A stretch of DNA of 64,000 nucleotides from UMGS1532 sp045542355 (GTDB lineage Bacteria; Bacillota; Clostridia; Oscillospirales; Acutalibacteraceae). The notes beneath the pieces are model-generated. The model was not told where the DNA came from. It worked only from the letters and a program-made list of their open reading frames with translations, and did no database searches. The position numbers were made by a program, and so were the translations under genes. Shown here one piece after another: positions 40,850 to 49,560 of this stretch; position 1 is the first letter of the stretch, and the number at the start of each line of letters is the position of its first letter. Location: assembly GCA_045542355.1 (NCBI GenBank), contig JAZQKX010000017.1:1-64000 (forward strand), written 5' to 3'.

Positions 40850-41719
40850 ATGAAATTAACAGCCAAAGCCTACGCAAAGCTTAATTTGACACTGGATATC
40901 CTTGGCACCATGCCCAATGGATACCATAATATCGAAACTGTTTTTCAGTCGGTTTCCCTTTGCGACATAATAACTCTGGAAAGCGGAAAGGATAAAATAT
41001 CCGTTACCTGCTCAAAGGAAAACGTACCCGAGAACGAGGATAACATTTGCTATAGCGCTGTGACACAATTTTTTAAAAAGGCGGGGGTCCACGACGGCGT
41101 TTCCATTAACATCGAAAAGCATATACCCGAAGCCGCAGGCTTAGGGGGCGGCAGTGCCGATGCCGCCGCCGTACTCCTTATGCTGAACGAAGCCTACCCA
41201 CATATACTGGGAGCTTCAGACATTCGTAGCATTGCCACCTCCCTTGGTGCAGATGTCCCCTTTTGCACCGTTGGTGGCACCCAACTTGCAACGGGAATCG
41301 GCGAAAACCTGAAGTCCTTGACGCACTGTCCCGAATGCGATATAATTCTCATAAAGCAGGGAATCAAGCCCTCTACAGCCAGTCTGTATAAGCGATATGA
41401 CGGGGAGAAAAATCCTTTTCACCCAGACACAGCGGCGGAAATTTTAGCGTTAGAACAGGGAGACATTCGCAATGTAGCAAAATATGTGGGCAACTGTTTT
41501 GCCCCCCTTTGGGGAAGCGATATTGCCAATATAAAATCCCAGCTAACAGGAAAGGGCGCTCTAACGGCAGAGCTTACGGGAAGCGGTCCAACTGTTTTTG
41601 GTATTTTCAAAGAAGGCGAAGGTAAAGCTATAGCGGAGCTTTTTAGAAAACAATACCCTGAAACCTTTTTGTGTAACCCAATGGAATGCGGTGTTGAGAT
41701 AATCTCAAAAACCAACTGA
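40850..41719 (+). CDS. ispE: 4-diphosphocytidyl-2-C-methyl-D-erythritol kinase
   Basis: A 289-residue GHMP kinase of the non-mevalonate isoprenoid pathway. The N-terminus KAYAKLNLTLDILG with NGYHNIETVFQSV is typical; the ATP loop is PEAAGLGGGSADAAAVL near 90, and the third GHMP motif is AELTGSGPTVFGIF near 245. ATG 40850 lies 8 bp from GGAG; the GTG one codon earlier is also possible. A terminator follows at 41747 that also overlaps the spoIIR ribosome-binding site. Confidence 0.95.
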   Translation: MKLTAKAYAKLNLTLDILGTMPNGYHNIETVFQSVSLCDIITLESGKDKISVTCSKENVPENEDNICYSAVTQFFKKAGVHDGVSINIEKHIPEAAGLGGGSADAAAVLLMLNEAYPHILGASDIRSIATSLGADVPFCTVGGTQLATGIGENLKSLTHCPECDIILIKQGIKPSTASLYKRYDGEKNPFHPDTAAEILALEQGDIRNVAKYVGNCFAPLWGSDIANIKSQLTGKGALTAELTGSGPTVFGIFKEGEGKAIAELFRKQYPETFLCNPMECGVEIISKTN

Positions 41720-41723
41720 CGCT

Positions 41724-41753
41724 GTATAAACTTCAAAATCTCTGACAATACTC
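41724..41753 (+). promoter_or_regulatory. Sigma-F-like promoter of spoIIR
   Basis: GTATA (41724-41728), 15-bp spacer, GACAATACTC (41744-41753) fits the sigma-F pattern GYATA-N15-GGNNANNNTN except for one -10 base. SpoIIR is a sigma-F gene in Bacillus. Predicted transcription start is near 41760. Confidence 0.5.
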
Positions 41754-41777
41754 CTTCCGAAAGGCAGGAGTATTTTT
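41747..41777 (+). terminator. ispE terminator whose 3' arm contains the spoIIR ribosome-binding site
   Basis: AATACTCCT (41747-41755) pairs with AGGAGTATT (41766-41774), followed by TTTT. The AGGAG of the right arm is the only ribosome-binding site for spoIIR, 8 bp before its ATG at 41779. Confidence 0.8.
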
Positions 41778-41778
41778 T

Positions 41779-42384
41779 ATGAACAAACGGAAAACCTTTA
41801 CGTTATCAATTATTACAGCGCTTGTGTTTTCGGTGTTGCTTTCGGTATCCGGTTTCGATGCCCGATGCAACGAAATCGAAAGCGAAATATTACGTCTGCA
41901 TGTTATTGCAAATTCCGATAACTCAGAGGACCAGGAACTAAAGTTAAAGGTTCGGGACAAGATCCTAGGACTGGAATCGGAGCTATGGAAATCCGCCGAA
42001 TCAAAGCAAGAAGCCATGAACATAGTGGAAGAACATATACATGAAATAGAGTCGGAAGCCAAGCGTGTTGTGGAAAGCAACGGCTACAACTACAGTGTTA
42101 ACGCCGAGCTTACAAACTGCTACTTCCCCACAAGGGTGTATGAAAGCTTCACACTACCCGCGGGATATTACGACGCTTTGAGAATAACGCTGGGAAGCGG
42201 TGAGGGTAAAAACTGGTGGTGTGTGCTCTTTCCCGAAATCTGCCTCGGCGCCGCCGCAGATTTTAGCGGAGTATTAAGCGAAGACTCCGAGGAAATCGTC
42301 AGCACACCTGAGAATTATCAGGTAAAATTCAAGGTTGTGGAATTTTATCAGGGACTAAAGCAAAAAATAAATTCAATATTTTAA
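41779..42384 (+). CDS. spoIIR: Stage II sporulation protein R
   Basis: A 201-residue secreted signalling protein made in the forespore, which activates SpoIIGA to process pro-sigma-E in the mother cell. A signal peptide spans about residues 6-25 (FTLSIITALVFSVLLSVSG). The mature part has EILRLHVIANSDNSEDQELKLKVRDKIL, NCYFPTRVYESFTLPAGYYDALRITLGSGEGKNWWCVLFPEICL, all strongly conserved in SpoIIR. Its presence marks a sporulation-competent ancestry. Confidence 0.95.
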   Translation: MNKRKTFTLSIITALVFSVLLSVSGFDARCNEIESEILRLHVIANSDNSEDQELKLKVRDKILGLESELWKSAESKQEAMNIVEEHIHEIESEAKRVVESNGYNYSVNAELTNCYFPTRVYESFTLPAGYYDALRITLGSGEGKNWWCVLFPEICLGAAADFSGVLSEDSEEIVSTPENYQVKFKVVEFYQGLKQKINSIF

Positions 42385-42394
42385 AAATACCCCC

Positions 42395-42423
42395 TTGCAA
42401 TTATAAAAACTTTGTGATATAAT
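42395..42423 (+). promoter_or_regulatory. Sigma-A promoter of rpmE
   Basis: TTGCAA (42395-42400), 17-bp spacer, TATAAT (42418-42423). Confidence 0.85.
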
Positions 42424-42459
42424 CTATGCGTTACAAATCTTTGAAAAGGGGTGACAGTC

Positions 42460-42663
42460 GTGAAAAAGGGAATTCATCCGCAGTATGATACTGTAATTGT
42501 TAAGTGTGCTTGCGGAGCGGAGTTTGAGACTCGTTCAACTAAAAAAGACATTCGTTTGGATATTTGTTCAAAATGTCATCCGTTCTTCACCGGTAAACAG
42601 AAGCTGGTTGACACAGGCGGTCGTGTTGATAGATTCAACAAGCGCTTCCAAATGCAGAAATAA
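42460..42663 (+). CDS. rpmE: 50S ribosomal protein L31
   Basis: A 67-residue protein beginning KKGIHPQYDTVIVKCACGAEFETRST and containing DICSKCHPFFTGKQKLVDTGGRVDRF. The cysteines in CACG and CSKC mark the zinc-binding (C+) form of bacterial L31. GTG 42460 is chosen because it gives the canonical N-terminus and lies 7 bp from AAAAGGGG; a GTG three codons earlier overlaps that site. Own promoter and terminator. Confidence 0.95.
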   Translation: MKKGIHPQYDTVIVKCACGAEFETRSTKKDIRLDICSKCHPFFTGKQKLVDTGGRVDRFNKRFQMQK

Positions 42664-42668
42664 TTTGA

Positions 42669-42699
42669 CGCAGCCGACCTACGGCTGCGCCTTTTTCTT
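42669..42699 (+). terminator. Intrinsic terminator after rpmE
   Basis: CGCAGCCG (42669-42676) pairs with CGGCTGCG (42682-42689), followed by CCTTTTTCTTTT. Confidence 0.88.
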
Positions 42700-42786
42700 T
42701 TAATTAATATCGGGTGAGAGAAAATCTGACTTTCAAAAATAAGGTTGGATTGGTATTGTCTCCCCAGTCATCTGAGAGGTGAGCAG

Positions 42787-43407
42787 ATGGAGTCGTATAT
42801 TACGGTTGAAAAAAACGCCACAGCGGAAATTATTGAAAAACGTTCCCGATTTATTGCCAATGTGTTCCCTGTGAACAACGAGGTAGAGGCGCTTGATTTA
42901 ATCGCAAAGCTTAAAAAAGAATATTGGGACGCGAGGCACAATGTTTATGCCTACATAATAAAGGAAGGTAATATCTGCCGATATACCGATGACGGCGAAC
43001 CCTCGGGCACGGCGGGGGTGCCTGTGCTTGATGTTATGAGAAAACAGGGAATCGTGGACTGTCTTATAGTTGTGACCCGATACTTTGGCGGTGTGCTTCT
43101 GGGTACAGGAGGACTGGTACGCGCCTATTCCGCGGCGGCGATCGACGGACTGGATGCGGCAAATGTAATCACTATGACTCCCTGCGCCCTTTGTGAAATT
43201 GAATGTGACTACGGAGACTACGACACACTGCTTCGCCGACTGAAAGAATCGGGCGGTGACGTTAAAGACACGATTTTCACCGATTCGGTGCTGATAAAGT
43301 TTGCCATGGAGGAAAGTTTAGTGCCCGATTTCAGGCTACAGCTAACCGATAATTTTAGCGGAAGACTGACCCTCAATGTTACGGGTAATTGCTTCGCTCA
43401 CATTTGA
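42787..43407 (+). CDS. YigZ / IMPACT family protein (UPF0029)
   Basis: A 206-residue protein. The N-terminal UPF0029 domain has EIIEKRSRFIANVFPV, DARHNVYAY and DDGEPSGTAGVPVLDV, with VVTRYFGGVLLGTGGLVRAYS, all family signatures. A smaller C-terminal DUF1949-like domain follows (about 140-205). The bacterial proteins have been linked to translation control by homology with IMPACT, but the activity is unsettled. ATG 42787 is preceded by GAGGTGAG. Confidence 0.93.
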   Translation: MESYITVEKNATAEIIEKRSRFIANVFPVNNEVEALDLIAKLKKEYWDARHNVYAYIIKEGNICRYTDDGEPSGTAGVPVLDVMRKQGIVDCLIVVTRYFGGVLLGTGGLVRAYSAAAIDGLDAANVITMTPCALCEIECDYGDYDTLLRRLKESGGDVKDTIFTDSVLIKFAMEESLVPDFRLQLTDNFSGRLTLNVTGNCFAHI

Positions 43408-43422
43408 TAAAAAAATTATTAG

Positions 43423-43457
43423 AAAAAAGCAAAAAACAAAGGGTTTTTTGCTTTTTT
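43423..43457. terminator. Bidirectional-looking intrinsic terminator
   Basis: AAAAAAGCAAAAAAC (43423-43437) pairs perfectly with GTTTTTTGCTTTTTT (43443-43457). An A/T-rich 15-bp stem ending the yigZ unit. Confidence 0.75.
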
Positions 43458-43526
43458 TGCGTATATAGTATTAGAACAGCAAATTTTAAGCTGTGATTTT
43501 TAATTTTTACGAAAGGATGTGGGCTA

Positions 43527-44528
43527 ATGAGCAACTGCATACGAAAGCGTCTTGAGGAACAGGAGCATCTTACCCTATCCCCTCTTGCTGCTTTCAGCGA
43601 TGCTTCAGACGAGAGAGAATATGCGGAATCCCCCAGCGATATACGTACCGCCTTTCAAAGGGATAGAGACCGTATTATCCACTGCCGTTCCTTCCGCAGA
43701 TTAAAGCATAAGACTCAGGTGTTTCTCTCCCCCGAGGGAGACCACTACCGCACCCGCCTTACCCATACCTTAGAGGTTGCTCAGATTTCCCGCACCGTGG
43801 CGAGGGCATTAAGACTGAACGAAGACCTGTGCGAAGCCATCGCTTTGGGGCATGATTTAGGCCACACCCCCTTTGGTCACGCAGGTGAGAGAGCCTTAGA
43901 TGAAATATACGAGGGCGGTTTTCGTCATTACGACCACAGCGTACGGGTTTGCCGACGCTTAGAAAAGGGTGGCAAGGGGCTTAACCTCACCGCTGCAACC
44001 TTAGACGGAATCAAGTGTCACACCAAGGGGGATGAATCCAAAACCCTTGAGGGCAGAATTGTTCGTATATGCGACAAAATTGCATATATCAACCACGACA
44101 TCGACGATGCTATTAGAGCGGGAGTCATCTCCAACGAAGATATACCAAAGGAAATTCGCAACCATTTCGGCGAAACCAAAAGTCAGCGTATAAACTCCAT
44201 GGTTATGTCCCTTATACACAACAGCCAAACCGATATTCTCATGGCAAAAGACGACAACGAAATGTTCCTGACACTCCACTCCTTCCTCTTTAATTCGGTA
44301 TATTTCAATCCTAAAGCCAAGTCGGAGGAGCAAAAGGTCGCGGGAATAATTGAGGGGCTTTACAATCACTTTGTTAAAAATCCCCCTCTGCTACCTCAGG
44401 AATGTCTGCCAATCATTGAAACAGAGGGCATCGAGAGGGCTGTGGTGGACTACATAGCGGGTATGACCGATACCTACGCTATCAAGGTTTACGAGGAGGT
44501 ATTCATACCAAAATCGTGGCACATATAA
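43527..44528 (+). CDS. dgt: dGTPase-like deoxyguanosinetriphosphate triphosphohydrolase
   Basis: A 333-residue HD-domain protein. RTAFQRDRDRIIHCRSFRRLKHKTQVF near residue 40 and the metal ligands in RTRLTHTLEVAQ, ALGHDLGHTPFGHAGE near 105 define the dGTPase family, which removes triphosphate from dNTPs. The length matches the short Gram-positive type. It heads the conserved dgt-dnaG-rpoD order of Clostridia, 37 bp before dnaG. Confidence 0.93.
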   Translation: MSNCIRKRLEEQEHLTLSPLAAFSDASDEREYAESPSDIRTAFQRDRDRIIHCRSFRRLKHKTQVFLSPEGDHYRTRLTHTLEVAQISRTVARALRLNEDLCEAIALGHDLGHTPFGHAGERALDEIYEGGFRHYDHSVRVCRRLEKGGKGLNLTAATLDGIKCHTKGDESKTLEGRIVRICDKIAYINHDIDDAIRAGVISNEDIPKEIRNHFGETKSQRINSMVMSLIHNSQTDILMAKDDNEMFLTLHSFLFNSVYFNPKAKSEEQKVAGIIEGLYNHFVKNPPLLPQECLPIIETEGIERAVVDYIAGMTDTYAIKVYEEVFIPKSWHI

Positions 44529-44565
44529 GTAAACCATTAAATTTTCAAGAAAGGAGACGGTTATA

Positions 44566-46350
44566 TTGCCATATAAAATTCCAGATGAATTTTTAGCCGA
44601 GCTTAATCAGCGGGTAGACATTGGCGACCTGATTTCAAACTACGTCAACCTGCGGCAACGGGGCAACCGAATGGTTGGTCTCTGCCCTTTCCACAATGAA
44701 AAAACCGGTTCCTTTACGGTGTTTTCCGACACCAATTCCTACTACTGTTTCGGTTGCGGAGCGGGGGGCGGACCCATAACCTTTGTGCGTCAGATTGAAA
44801 ATCTGGATTTTTCAGAGGCTGTGAAAATGTTGGCAGACCGATGCGGTATGCAGTTGCCCGAGACGGGCTACGACAACACCTTTGCAAAGCTCAAAAAACG
44901 AATTCTTGAAATCAACCGCGAAACAGCGAGATTTTACCACAAGCATCTTCTCTCCCCTGCAGGGAAACCCGTCCTTGATTATTTTCTCTCCCGTAAGCTA
45001 AAGCCCGAAACCATAAAGCACTTTGGTCTCGGCGCCGCTCCCGACGGATGGGACAATCTGCTTCGACATCTTCGCTCAAAAGGCTATCGCGAGGATGAAA
45101 TGCTACAGGCAAACGTGATAATGCGAGGTCAACGTGGTGGTTATTACGACCGCTTCAGAAACAGAGCCATGTTCCCAATAATCGACCTGAGAGGTAACGT
45201 CATTGCCTTTGGCGGACGAGCCTTGCCGGGGGAAGACAAAAAGGGCGCGAAATACATAAACACAAGCGACACGCCTGTGTTTAAAAAGAGTCAGAACCTT
45301 TACGCTCTCAACTTTGCAAAAAACAACTGCTCTAAAGGCATAATATTAGCAGAGGGTTATATGGATGTAATAGCTCTGCACCAAGCGGGCATAACTAATG
45401 CTGTAGCCGCTCTCGGCACCGCCTTTACCGACGAACATGCATTGCTTCTCTCCAGATACACTTCAGAAATCACCCTTTGTCTGGATGCCGACGCGGCGGG
45501 TCAGAAAGCCACAGAACGCGCCTTGGGTATTCTCTCTAAATCGGGACTCCCAACAAAGGTATTGCGAATTCCTGACGGTAAGGACCCAGACGAATTTATT
45601 AAAAACAACGGCGACACCGCCGACACCGCTTTCAGAGACCTTGTAAGTTCGGCTATGAACAGCACCGAATACAAGCTGATTGAAGCGGCAAAGGGCATTG
45701 ACGTTTCCACCGATGGCGGTAGACTGGAGTATCTGAAAAAATGCACTGCTGTGCTATCGACCCTTAACGACGATATCGCGGTGGATTTATATGCCGGTCA
45801 GTTGGCTCAGCGCTTTTCAATCGGGAAACAGGCGATTCTCACAGAGGTGAAAAACAAATCCCGAAAGCTGAGAAGAAACCAAAACAAACAGAAATTCAAA
45901 GAGCTGATACAGCCCAAGTTCAGCACCTCCGATGTGAACCCCGAGAGACATAAGCACCTTAGGGCATCCAAGGCGGAGGAGGAAATTATATCAATACTGA
46001 TATACAATCCCGACCTGATGAATATTGCCGACGAGCATATAAACGAAGATAGCTTCGTCACCACGTTTAACAGCAGAGTGTATGGGAGAGTAGCCGAGGT
46101 TATACATAACGGTCTTACCTTTGATGTAACCATGCTGGGCGAGGATTTTTCAGCGGCTGAAAGCGGACGTGTGGCAGAATATCAGAACCGCATTGCCAAA
46201 AGCGACAATGCCAAAGATACTCTGCTGGACAGCATAAAGGTGCTGAAACAGGAAAAGGACAGCGCCGTTTCCAACGTAGATGAACTTTCGGTTGATGAGT
46301 GGGCATCCCGAATTAAAAAAATTGCTGAAAGCAAAAAATCAAATAAGTGA
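44566..46350 (+). CDS. dnaG: DNA primase
   Basis: A 594-residue enzyme making RNA primers at the replication fork. The CHC2 zinc finger is CPFHNEKTGSFTV...YYCFGCGAGG (about 41-70); RNA polymerase core motifs FRNRAMFPIIDLRGNVIAFGGRAL near 205 precede the Toprim domain with ILAEGYMDVIALHQAG and LCLDADAAGQKA near 305. The C-terminal DnaB-interacting domain starts about 460. The start is TTG, preceded by AAGGAGA. rpoD begins 5 bp after the stop. Confidence 0.95.
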   Translation: MPYKIPDEFLAELNQRVDIGDLISNYVNLRQRGNRMVGLCPFHNEKTGSFTVFSDTNSYYCFGCGAGGGPITFVRQIENLDFSEAVKMLADRCGMQLPETGYDNTFAKLKKRILEINRETARFYHKHLLSPAGKPVLDYFLSRKLKPETIKHFGLGAAPDGWDNLLRHLRSKGYREDEMLQANVIMRGQRGGYYDRFRNRAMFPIIDLRGNVIAFGGRALPGEDKKGAKYINTSDTPVFKKSQNLYALNFAKNNCSKGIILAEGYMDVIALHQAGITNAVAALGTAFTDEHALLLSRYTSEITLCLDADAAGQKATERALGILSKSGLPTKVLRIPDGKDPDEFIKNNGDTADTAFRDLVSSAMNSTEYKLIEAAKGIDVSTDGGRLEYLKKCTAVLSTLNDDIAVDLYAGQLAQRFSIGKQAILTEVKNKSRKLRRNQNKQKFKELIQPKFSTSDVNPERHKHLRASKAEEEIISILIYNPDLMNIADEHINEDSFVTTFNSRVYGRVAEVIHNGLTFDVTMLGEDFSAAESGRVAEYQNRIAKSDNAKDTLLDSIKVLKQEKDSAVSNVDELSVDEWASRIKKIAESKKSNK

Positions 46351-46355
46351 GGTAA

Positions 46356-47411
46356 ATGAATATGGAAAAGAAAAACAAGGATAAGCTGGACTCCAAGCTT
46401 GACAATGTAAAAGAGCCTACCAAAGAGGAACTTGAAGAGGAAGAACTGGAAGCGATACCAGAGGATTTAGACGCTCTGGTAGAAGATACCCAGCTTCTTG
46501 ACATTGACTTCGACGACCCCTCAGCCGAAAACCTGAAGTTGGAGGAATTAGAGGCAGAAAATGCCGAGGCTAATCTTTCGGATAATGTATCTCTCGACGA
46601 CCCCGTTAAGGTATATCTTAAGGAAATCGGCCGTGTTCCCCTGCTTTCTTCCGACGAAGAAGTGGAGTTGGCTGTGCTTATAAGCGACGGAAACGAATTT
46701 GCCAAAAAACGTCTTACCGAAGCCAACCTTCGTCTGGTTGTCAGCATTGCAAAGCGTTATGTCGGCAGAGGTATGCACTTCCTTGACCTTATTCAGGAGG
46801 GCAATGTTGGTCTTATTAAGGCGGTTGAAAAATTTGACCATTCAAAGGGTTTTAAGTTCTCAACCTATGCCACCTGGTGGATAAGACAGGCAATCACCCG
46901 CGCCATTGCGGACCAAGCCAGAACAATCCGTATTCCCGTCCACATGGTTGAAACCATTAACCGTCTCAAAAAGGTACAGAGTCAGCTTCTCCACGAAAAC
47001 GGCAAGGAGCCCACAGAGGATATGATTGCCGCAAAGATGGAGCTTCCCGTTGAACGTGTCCGCGAAATCATGCGCGTGGCTCAGGAACCTGTTTCCATGG
47101 AGACCCCCATCGGTCCCGAGGAAGACAGCAGACTTCAGGATTTCATCCGCGACGAAGATGCTCTTGCTCCCGACGAGGCGGCGCTTAAATCAATCACAAA
47201 CGCAGATATCGACGCTGTTCTTAAAACCCTCCTCCCCCGTGAGGAGCAGGTTATCCGTCTGCGCTTCGGCCTTCAGGACGGCAGATGCCACACCCTTGAG
47301 GAAGTGGGCACCAAGTTCGATGTTACCCGTGAGCGTATACGTCAGATTGAAGCCAAGGCTTTAAGAAAGCTTCGCCACCCTGTGAGAAGCAATAAATTTA
47401 AGGATAAATAA
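46356..47411 (+). CDS. rpoD: RNA polymerase primary sigma factor (sigma-A)
   Basis: A 351-residue vegetative sigma factor. After an acidic N-terminus (1-75), region 1.2 DPVKVYLKEIGRVPLL leads to region 2 with NLRLVVSIAKRYVGRGMHFLDLIQEGNVGLIKAVEKFD and the -10-recognition sequence TYATWWIRQAITRAIADQ. Region 3 (IPVHMVETINRLKK) and region 4 with EEVGTKFDVTRERIRQIEAKALRKLRHP for the -35 element complete it. Region 1.1 is reduced, as in other Firmicutes. Confidence 0.97.
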   Translation: MNMEKKNKDKLDSKLDNVKEPTKEELEEEELEAIPEDLDALVEDTQLLDIDFDDPSAENLKLEELEAENAEANLSDNVSLDDPVKVYLKEIGRVPLLSSDEEVELAVLISDGNEFAKKRLTEANLRLVVSIAKRYVGRGMHFLDLIQEGNVGLIKAVEKFDHSKGFKFSTYATWWIRQAITRAIADQARTIRIPVHMVETINRLKKVQSQLLHENGKEPTEDMIAAKMELPVERVREIMRVAQEPVSMETPIGPEEDSRLQDFIRDEDALAPDEAALKSITNADIDAVLKTLLPREEQVIRLRFGLQDGRCHTLEEVGTKFDVTRERIRQIEAKALRKLRHPVRSNKFKDK

Positions 47412-47420
47412 GGTGTAATC

Positions 47421-47810
47421 ATGCTATTAAATCTGGAAACGGATTATGCCATCAGGATAGTTGGCTGTCTTGCTGAAGCCGACAGCAGATTGGATGCCAA
47501 ATCCATAGCTGTCAAAACAGGGGTCACTCCAAGGTTTACCCTTAAAATTCTCCACGGACTTGTCAGCGGTGGAATTGTTAAATCTTATAAAGGGTCAAAC
47601 GGTGGATACACCCTTGCTCGCAAGCCTGAGGAAATCACTCTTTTAGAGGTGGTTGAGCTTGTGTGCGGTCCTCTTGAAATCAGCCAATGCCAGAGAGGAA
47701 GCGACGGTTGCACCCACCCAGACGGGCTTTGCAGATTCCGCGGTGTTTTCAGTGATGTCAGCCGCTATATGAAAGGTAAGTTCTCTGAAATTACCTTTAA
47801 ATCAGAGTGA
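47421..47810 (+). CDS. Rrf2-family transcriptional regulator
   Basis: A 129-residue protein with the Rrf2 winged helix (LNLETDYAIRIVGCLAE, then GVTPRFTLKILHGLVSGGIVKSYKGSNGGYTLARKP). Three cysteines, CQRGSDGCTHPDGLC near 90-105, match the iron-sulfur ligand spacing of IscR/NsrR-like members, so it may sense Fe-S status, oxygen or NO. It follows rpoD by 10 bp and precedes a TSCPD protein; co-transcription with the sigma operon is likely. Confidence 0.9.
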   Translation: MLLNLETDYAIRIVGCLAEADSRLDAKSIAVKTGVTPRFTLKILHGLVSGGIVKSYKGSNGGYTLARKPEEITLLEVVELVCGPLEISQCQRGSDGCTHPDGLCRFRGVFSDVSRYMKGKFSEITFKSE

Positions 47811-47827
47811 AACGAGGCATAATCTAA

Positions 47828-48079
47828 ATGAAATTAACATATAAAACAAATGGGACTTGCTCCCGAATAATCGAATTTGAAATTGAAGACGACAAGGTAT
47901 CAGGCGTTTCCTTTCAGGGTGGCTGTAACGGCAACCTGAAAGGTATTGGGAAGCTGGTTGAGGGGATGCCTGTGGACGAGGTTATAAGCCGACTCGAAGG
48001 TATCAGATGCGGTTTCAAAAGCACCTCCTGTCCTGACCAGTTGGCAGAAGCCTTGAAAGAATACAAAAATTCAAAATAA
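47828..48079 (+). CDS. TSCPD-domain protein (TIGR03905 family)
   Basis: An 83-residue protein consisting of one TSCPD domain: YKTNGTCSRIIEFEIEDD, FQGGCNGNLKGIGKLVEGM and IRCGFKSTSCPDQLAEAL. The cysteine pattern resembles the zinc-binding C-terminus of class II ribonucleotide reductases. Function unknown. It sits between the Rrf2 regulator and an unknown gene, spaced 17 and 11 bp, in the rpoD operon. Confidence 0.92.
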   Translation: MKLTYKTNGTCSRIIEFEIEDDKVSGVSFQGGCNGNLKGIGKLVEGMPVDEVISRLEGIRCGFKSTSCPDQLAEALKEYKNSK

Positions 48080-48090
48080 GGTGATTAAAT

Positions 48091-48630
48091 TTGGAAGACA
48101 GAGATATTAAAATTGCGGGTAACCGTCCCTCAAAGGATATCGAAAGACACATTCTCAAATCCAACATGGGTGTGGATTCTGTGAGTGTTCGCATGGGCAC
48201 AGAGCTGGGCTCTAAGATAGCAGAACGCTTTGTGGGTGCCCTATTGGAAAAAGGACCCGGAGCGGGTCAGGGTAGTGAGGAAATGCTTTTACAAAGGCAA
48301 ATTCTTCTTTCCTTTGCGGCGCTTTCGGGATTTGAATGCTTTTGCAATAACCCCGACTATGTATCTGCGGCAAAATCCGCCTTTTTCAATCATCTCAAGA
48401 CAAACTATCCCGAACTTTACAGCGGTGCTACAGACAACGGTGCCCTCTCCTTTTATTACCTCGCTTTCAGGAGAGGCAGTGAGGTTGAGCGCCGAATAGG
48501 TCAGACTTTTGCCATGCTCTGCTCCCACGACGGTGACCCTGTTTATCAGGAGCTCGGTGAAGCGCTTTACTGCTGGTTTACCTCGGTTGTAAGGCGGGAG
48601 GAAGCGCAAATATCTGATAGGAATGACTAA
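48091..48630 (+). CDS. Conserved hypothetical protein, helical
   Basis: A 179-residue protein I do not recognise. It starts at TTG 48091 with AAGGTGA 6 bp upstream. It is mostly helical, with RILLSFAALSGFECFCN-like sequence (QILLSFAALSGFECF) near 70, YVSAAKSAFFNHLKTNYPELY near 90, and a C-terminal helix SEVERRIGQTFAMLC. No signal peptide or membrane segment. Its tight spacing with the TSCPD gene (11 bp) and yitT (7 bp) and good coding character support it as real. Confidence 0.75.
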   Translation: MEDRDIKIAGNRPSKDIERHILKSNMGVDSVSVRMGTELGSKIAERFVGALLEKGPGAGQGSEEMLLQRQILLSFAALSGFECFCNNPDYVSAAKSAFFNHLKTNYPELYSGATDNGALSFYYLAFRRGSEVERRIGQTFAMLCSHDGDPVYQELGEALYCWFTSVVRREEAQISDRND

Positions 48631-48637
48631 TTAATTT

Positions 48638-49519
48638 ATGAAAAAATTATTATCAAATCTCAATCTTAGATGGCAAAACCTCGTTATGCTGTTGATTGCA
48701 GGTATAATCAACGCCTTTGGCGTAACTGTTTTTCTCTATCCCGTTAAACTTTACGACAGCGGAATTTCAGGCACATCAATGCTATTGGGTCAGCTTTTTG
48801 AACCCTATCTGACTCTCTCGGCTTTTCTAATAATTTTAAACATTCCTCTATTCCTTTACGGCTTAAAAAAGCAAGGGCTTACCTTTACCTTTTATTCAAT
48901 ATTCAGCGTTATGGTATATTCGGTATGCGCATGGCTCATAACCGACGTATTGCCCATAGAGGTGAGCATTGCTTCTCCTCTGGCAGGAGACGACCTTTTG
49001 CTCTGCGGTCTTTTCGGCGGCCTTATATCGGGTGTAGGCAGCGGTCTCACAATTCGCTACGGTGGCGCCATAGACGGAATTGAGGTTATGGCTGTCATAT
49101 TTGCGAAACGGCTAAACATAAGCGTGGGGACTTTTGTTATGATATACAATGTGCTTTTGTATATCTTATGCGGAATCGTCGCCGATAGCTGGATTCTACC
49201 TCTATATTCAATCGTGACATACATGGCGGCGCTTAAAACCGTGGACTTTATCGTCGAGGGTCTTGACCGCTCGAAGAGTGTTATGATAATCACCGAAAAA
49301 CCCCGTGAGGTAAGTGAAGAACTGATGGCAGCATTCGAAACAGGATGCACCAAAATCTCAGCTGAGGGTGGATATTCAGGTTGTAATAAAACCGTGATTT
49401 ACTTTGTTGTAAACCGATTTGAGATATCTCGGATGCGCACCATTGTTCACGATGCCGACCCTCATGCATATATGACTATAAGCGAAGTAGCTGACGTGTT
49501 TCATCCAAAAAATAAATAG
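48638..49519 (+). CDS. YitT-family membrane protein
   Basis: A 293-residue protein with five to six N-terminal membrane helices (about 14-205) and a soluble C-terminal DUF2179 domain (about 215-285) containing GCTKISAEGGYSG and DPHAYMTISEVADVFH. IINAFGVTVFLYPVKLYDSGISGTSMLLGQ and GSGLTIRYGGAIDGIEVMAVIFAKR are signatures. YitT proteins are widespread in Firmicutes; a transport or sensing role is presumed, not established. Last gene of the rpoD operon, with a terminator right after. Confidence 0.92.
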   Translation: MKKLLSNLNLRWQNLVMLLIAGIINAFGVTVFLYPVKLYDSGISGTSMLLGQLFEPYLTLSAFLIILNIPLFLYGLKKQGLTFTFYSIFSVMVYSVCAWLITDVLPIEVSIASPLAGDDLLLCGLFGGLISGVGSGLTIRYGGAIDGIEVMAVIFAKRLNISVGTFVMIYNVLLYILCGIVADSWILPLYSIVTYMAALKTVDFIVEGLDRSKSVMIITEKPREVSEELMAAFETGCTKISAEGGYSGCNKTVIYFVVNRFEISRMRTIVHDADPHAYMTISEVADVFHPKNK

Positions 49520-49521
49520 AC

Positions 49522-49560
49522 AAAAGCTCTCAACCGCTTGGTTGAGAGCTTTATTTTTTA
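49522..49560. terminator. Bidirectional intrinsic terminator
   Basis: AAAGCTCTCAACC (49522-49534) pairs with GGTTGAGAGCTTT (49540-49552), followed by ATTTTTT; it separates yitT from the convergent pepD. Confidence 0.9.
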
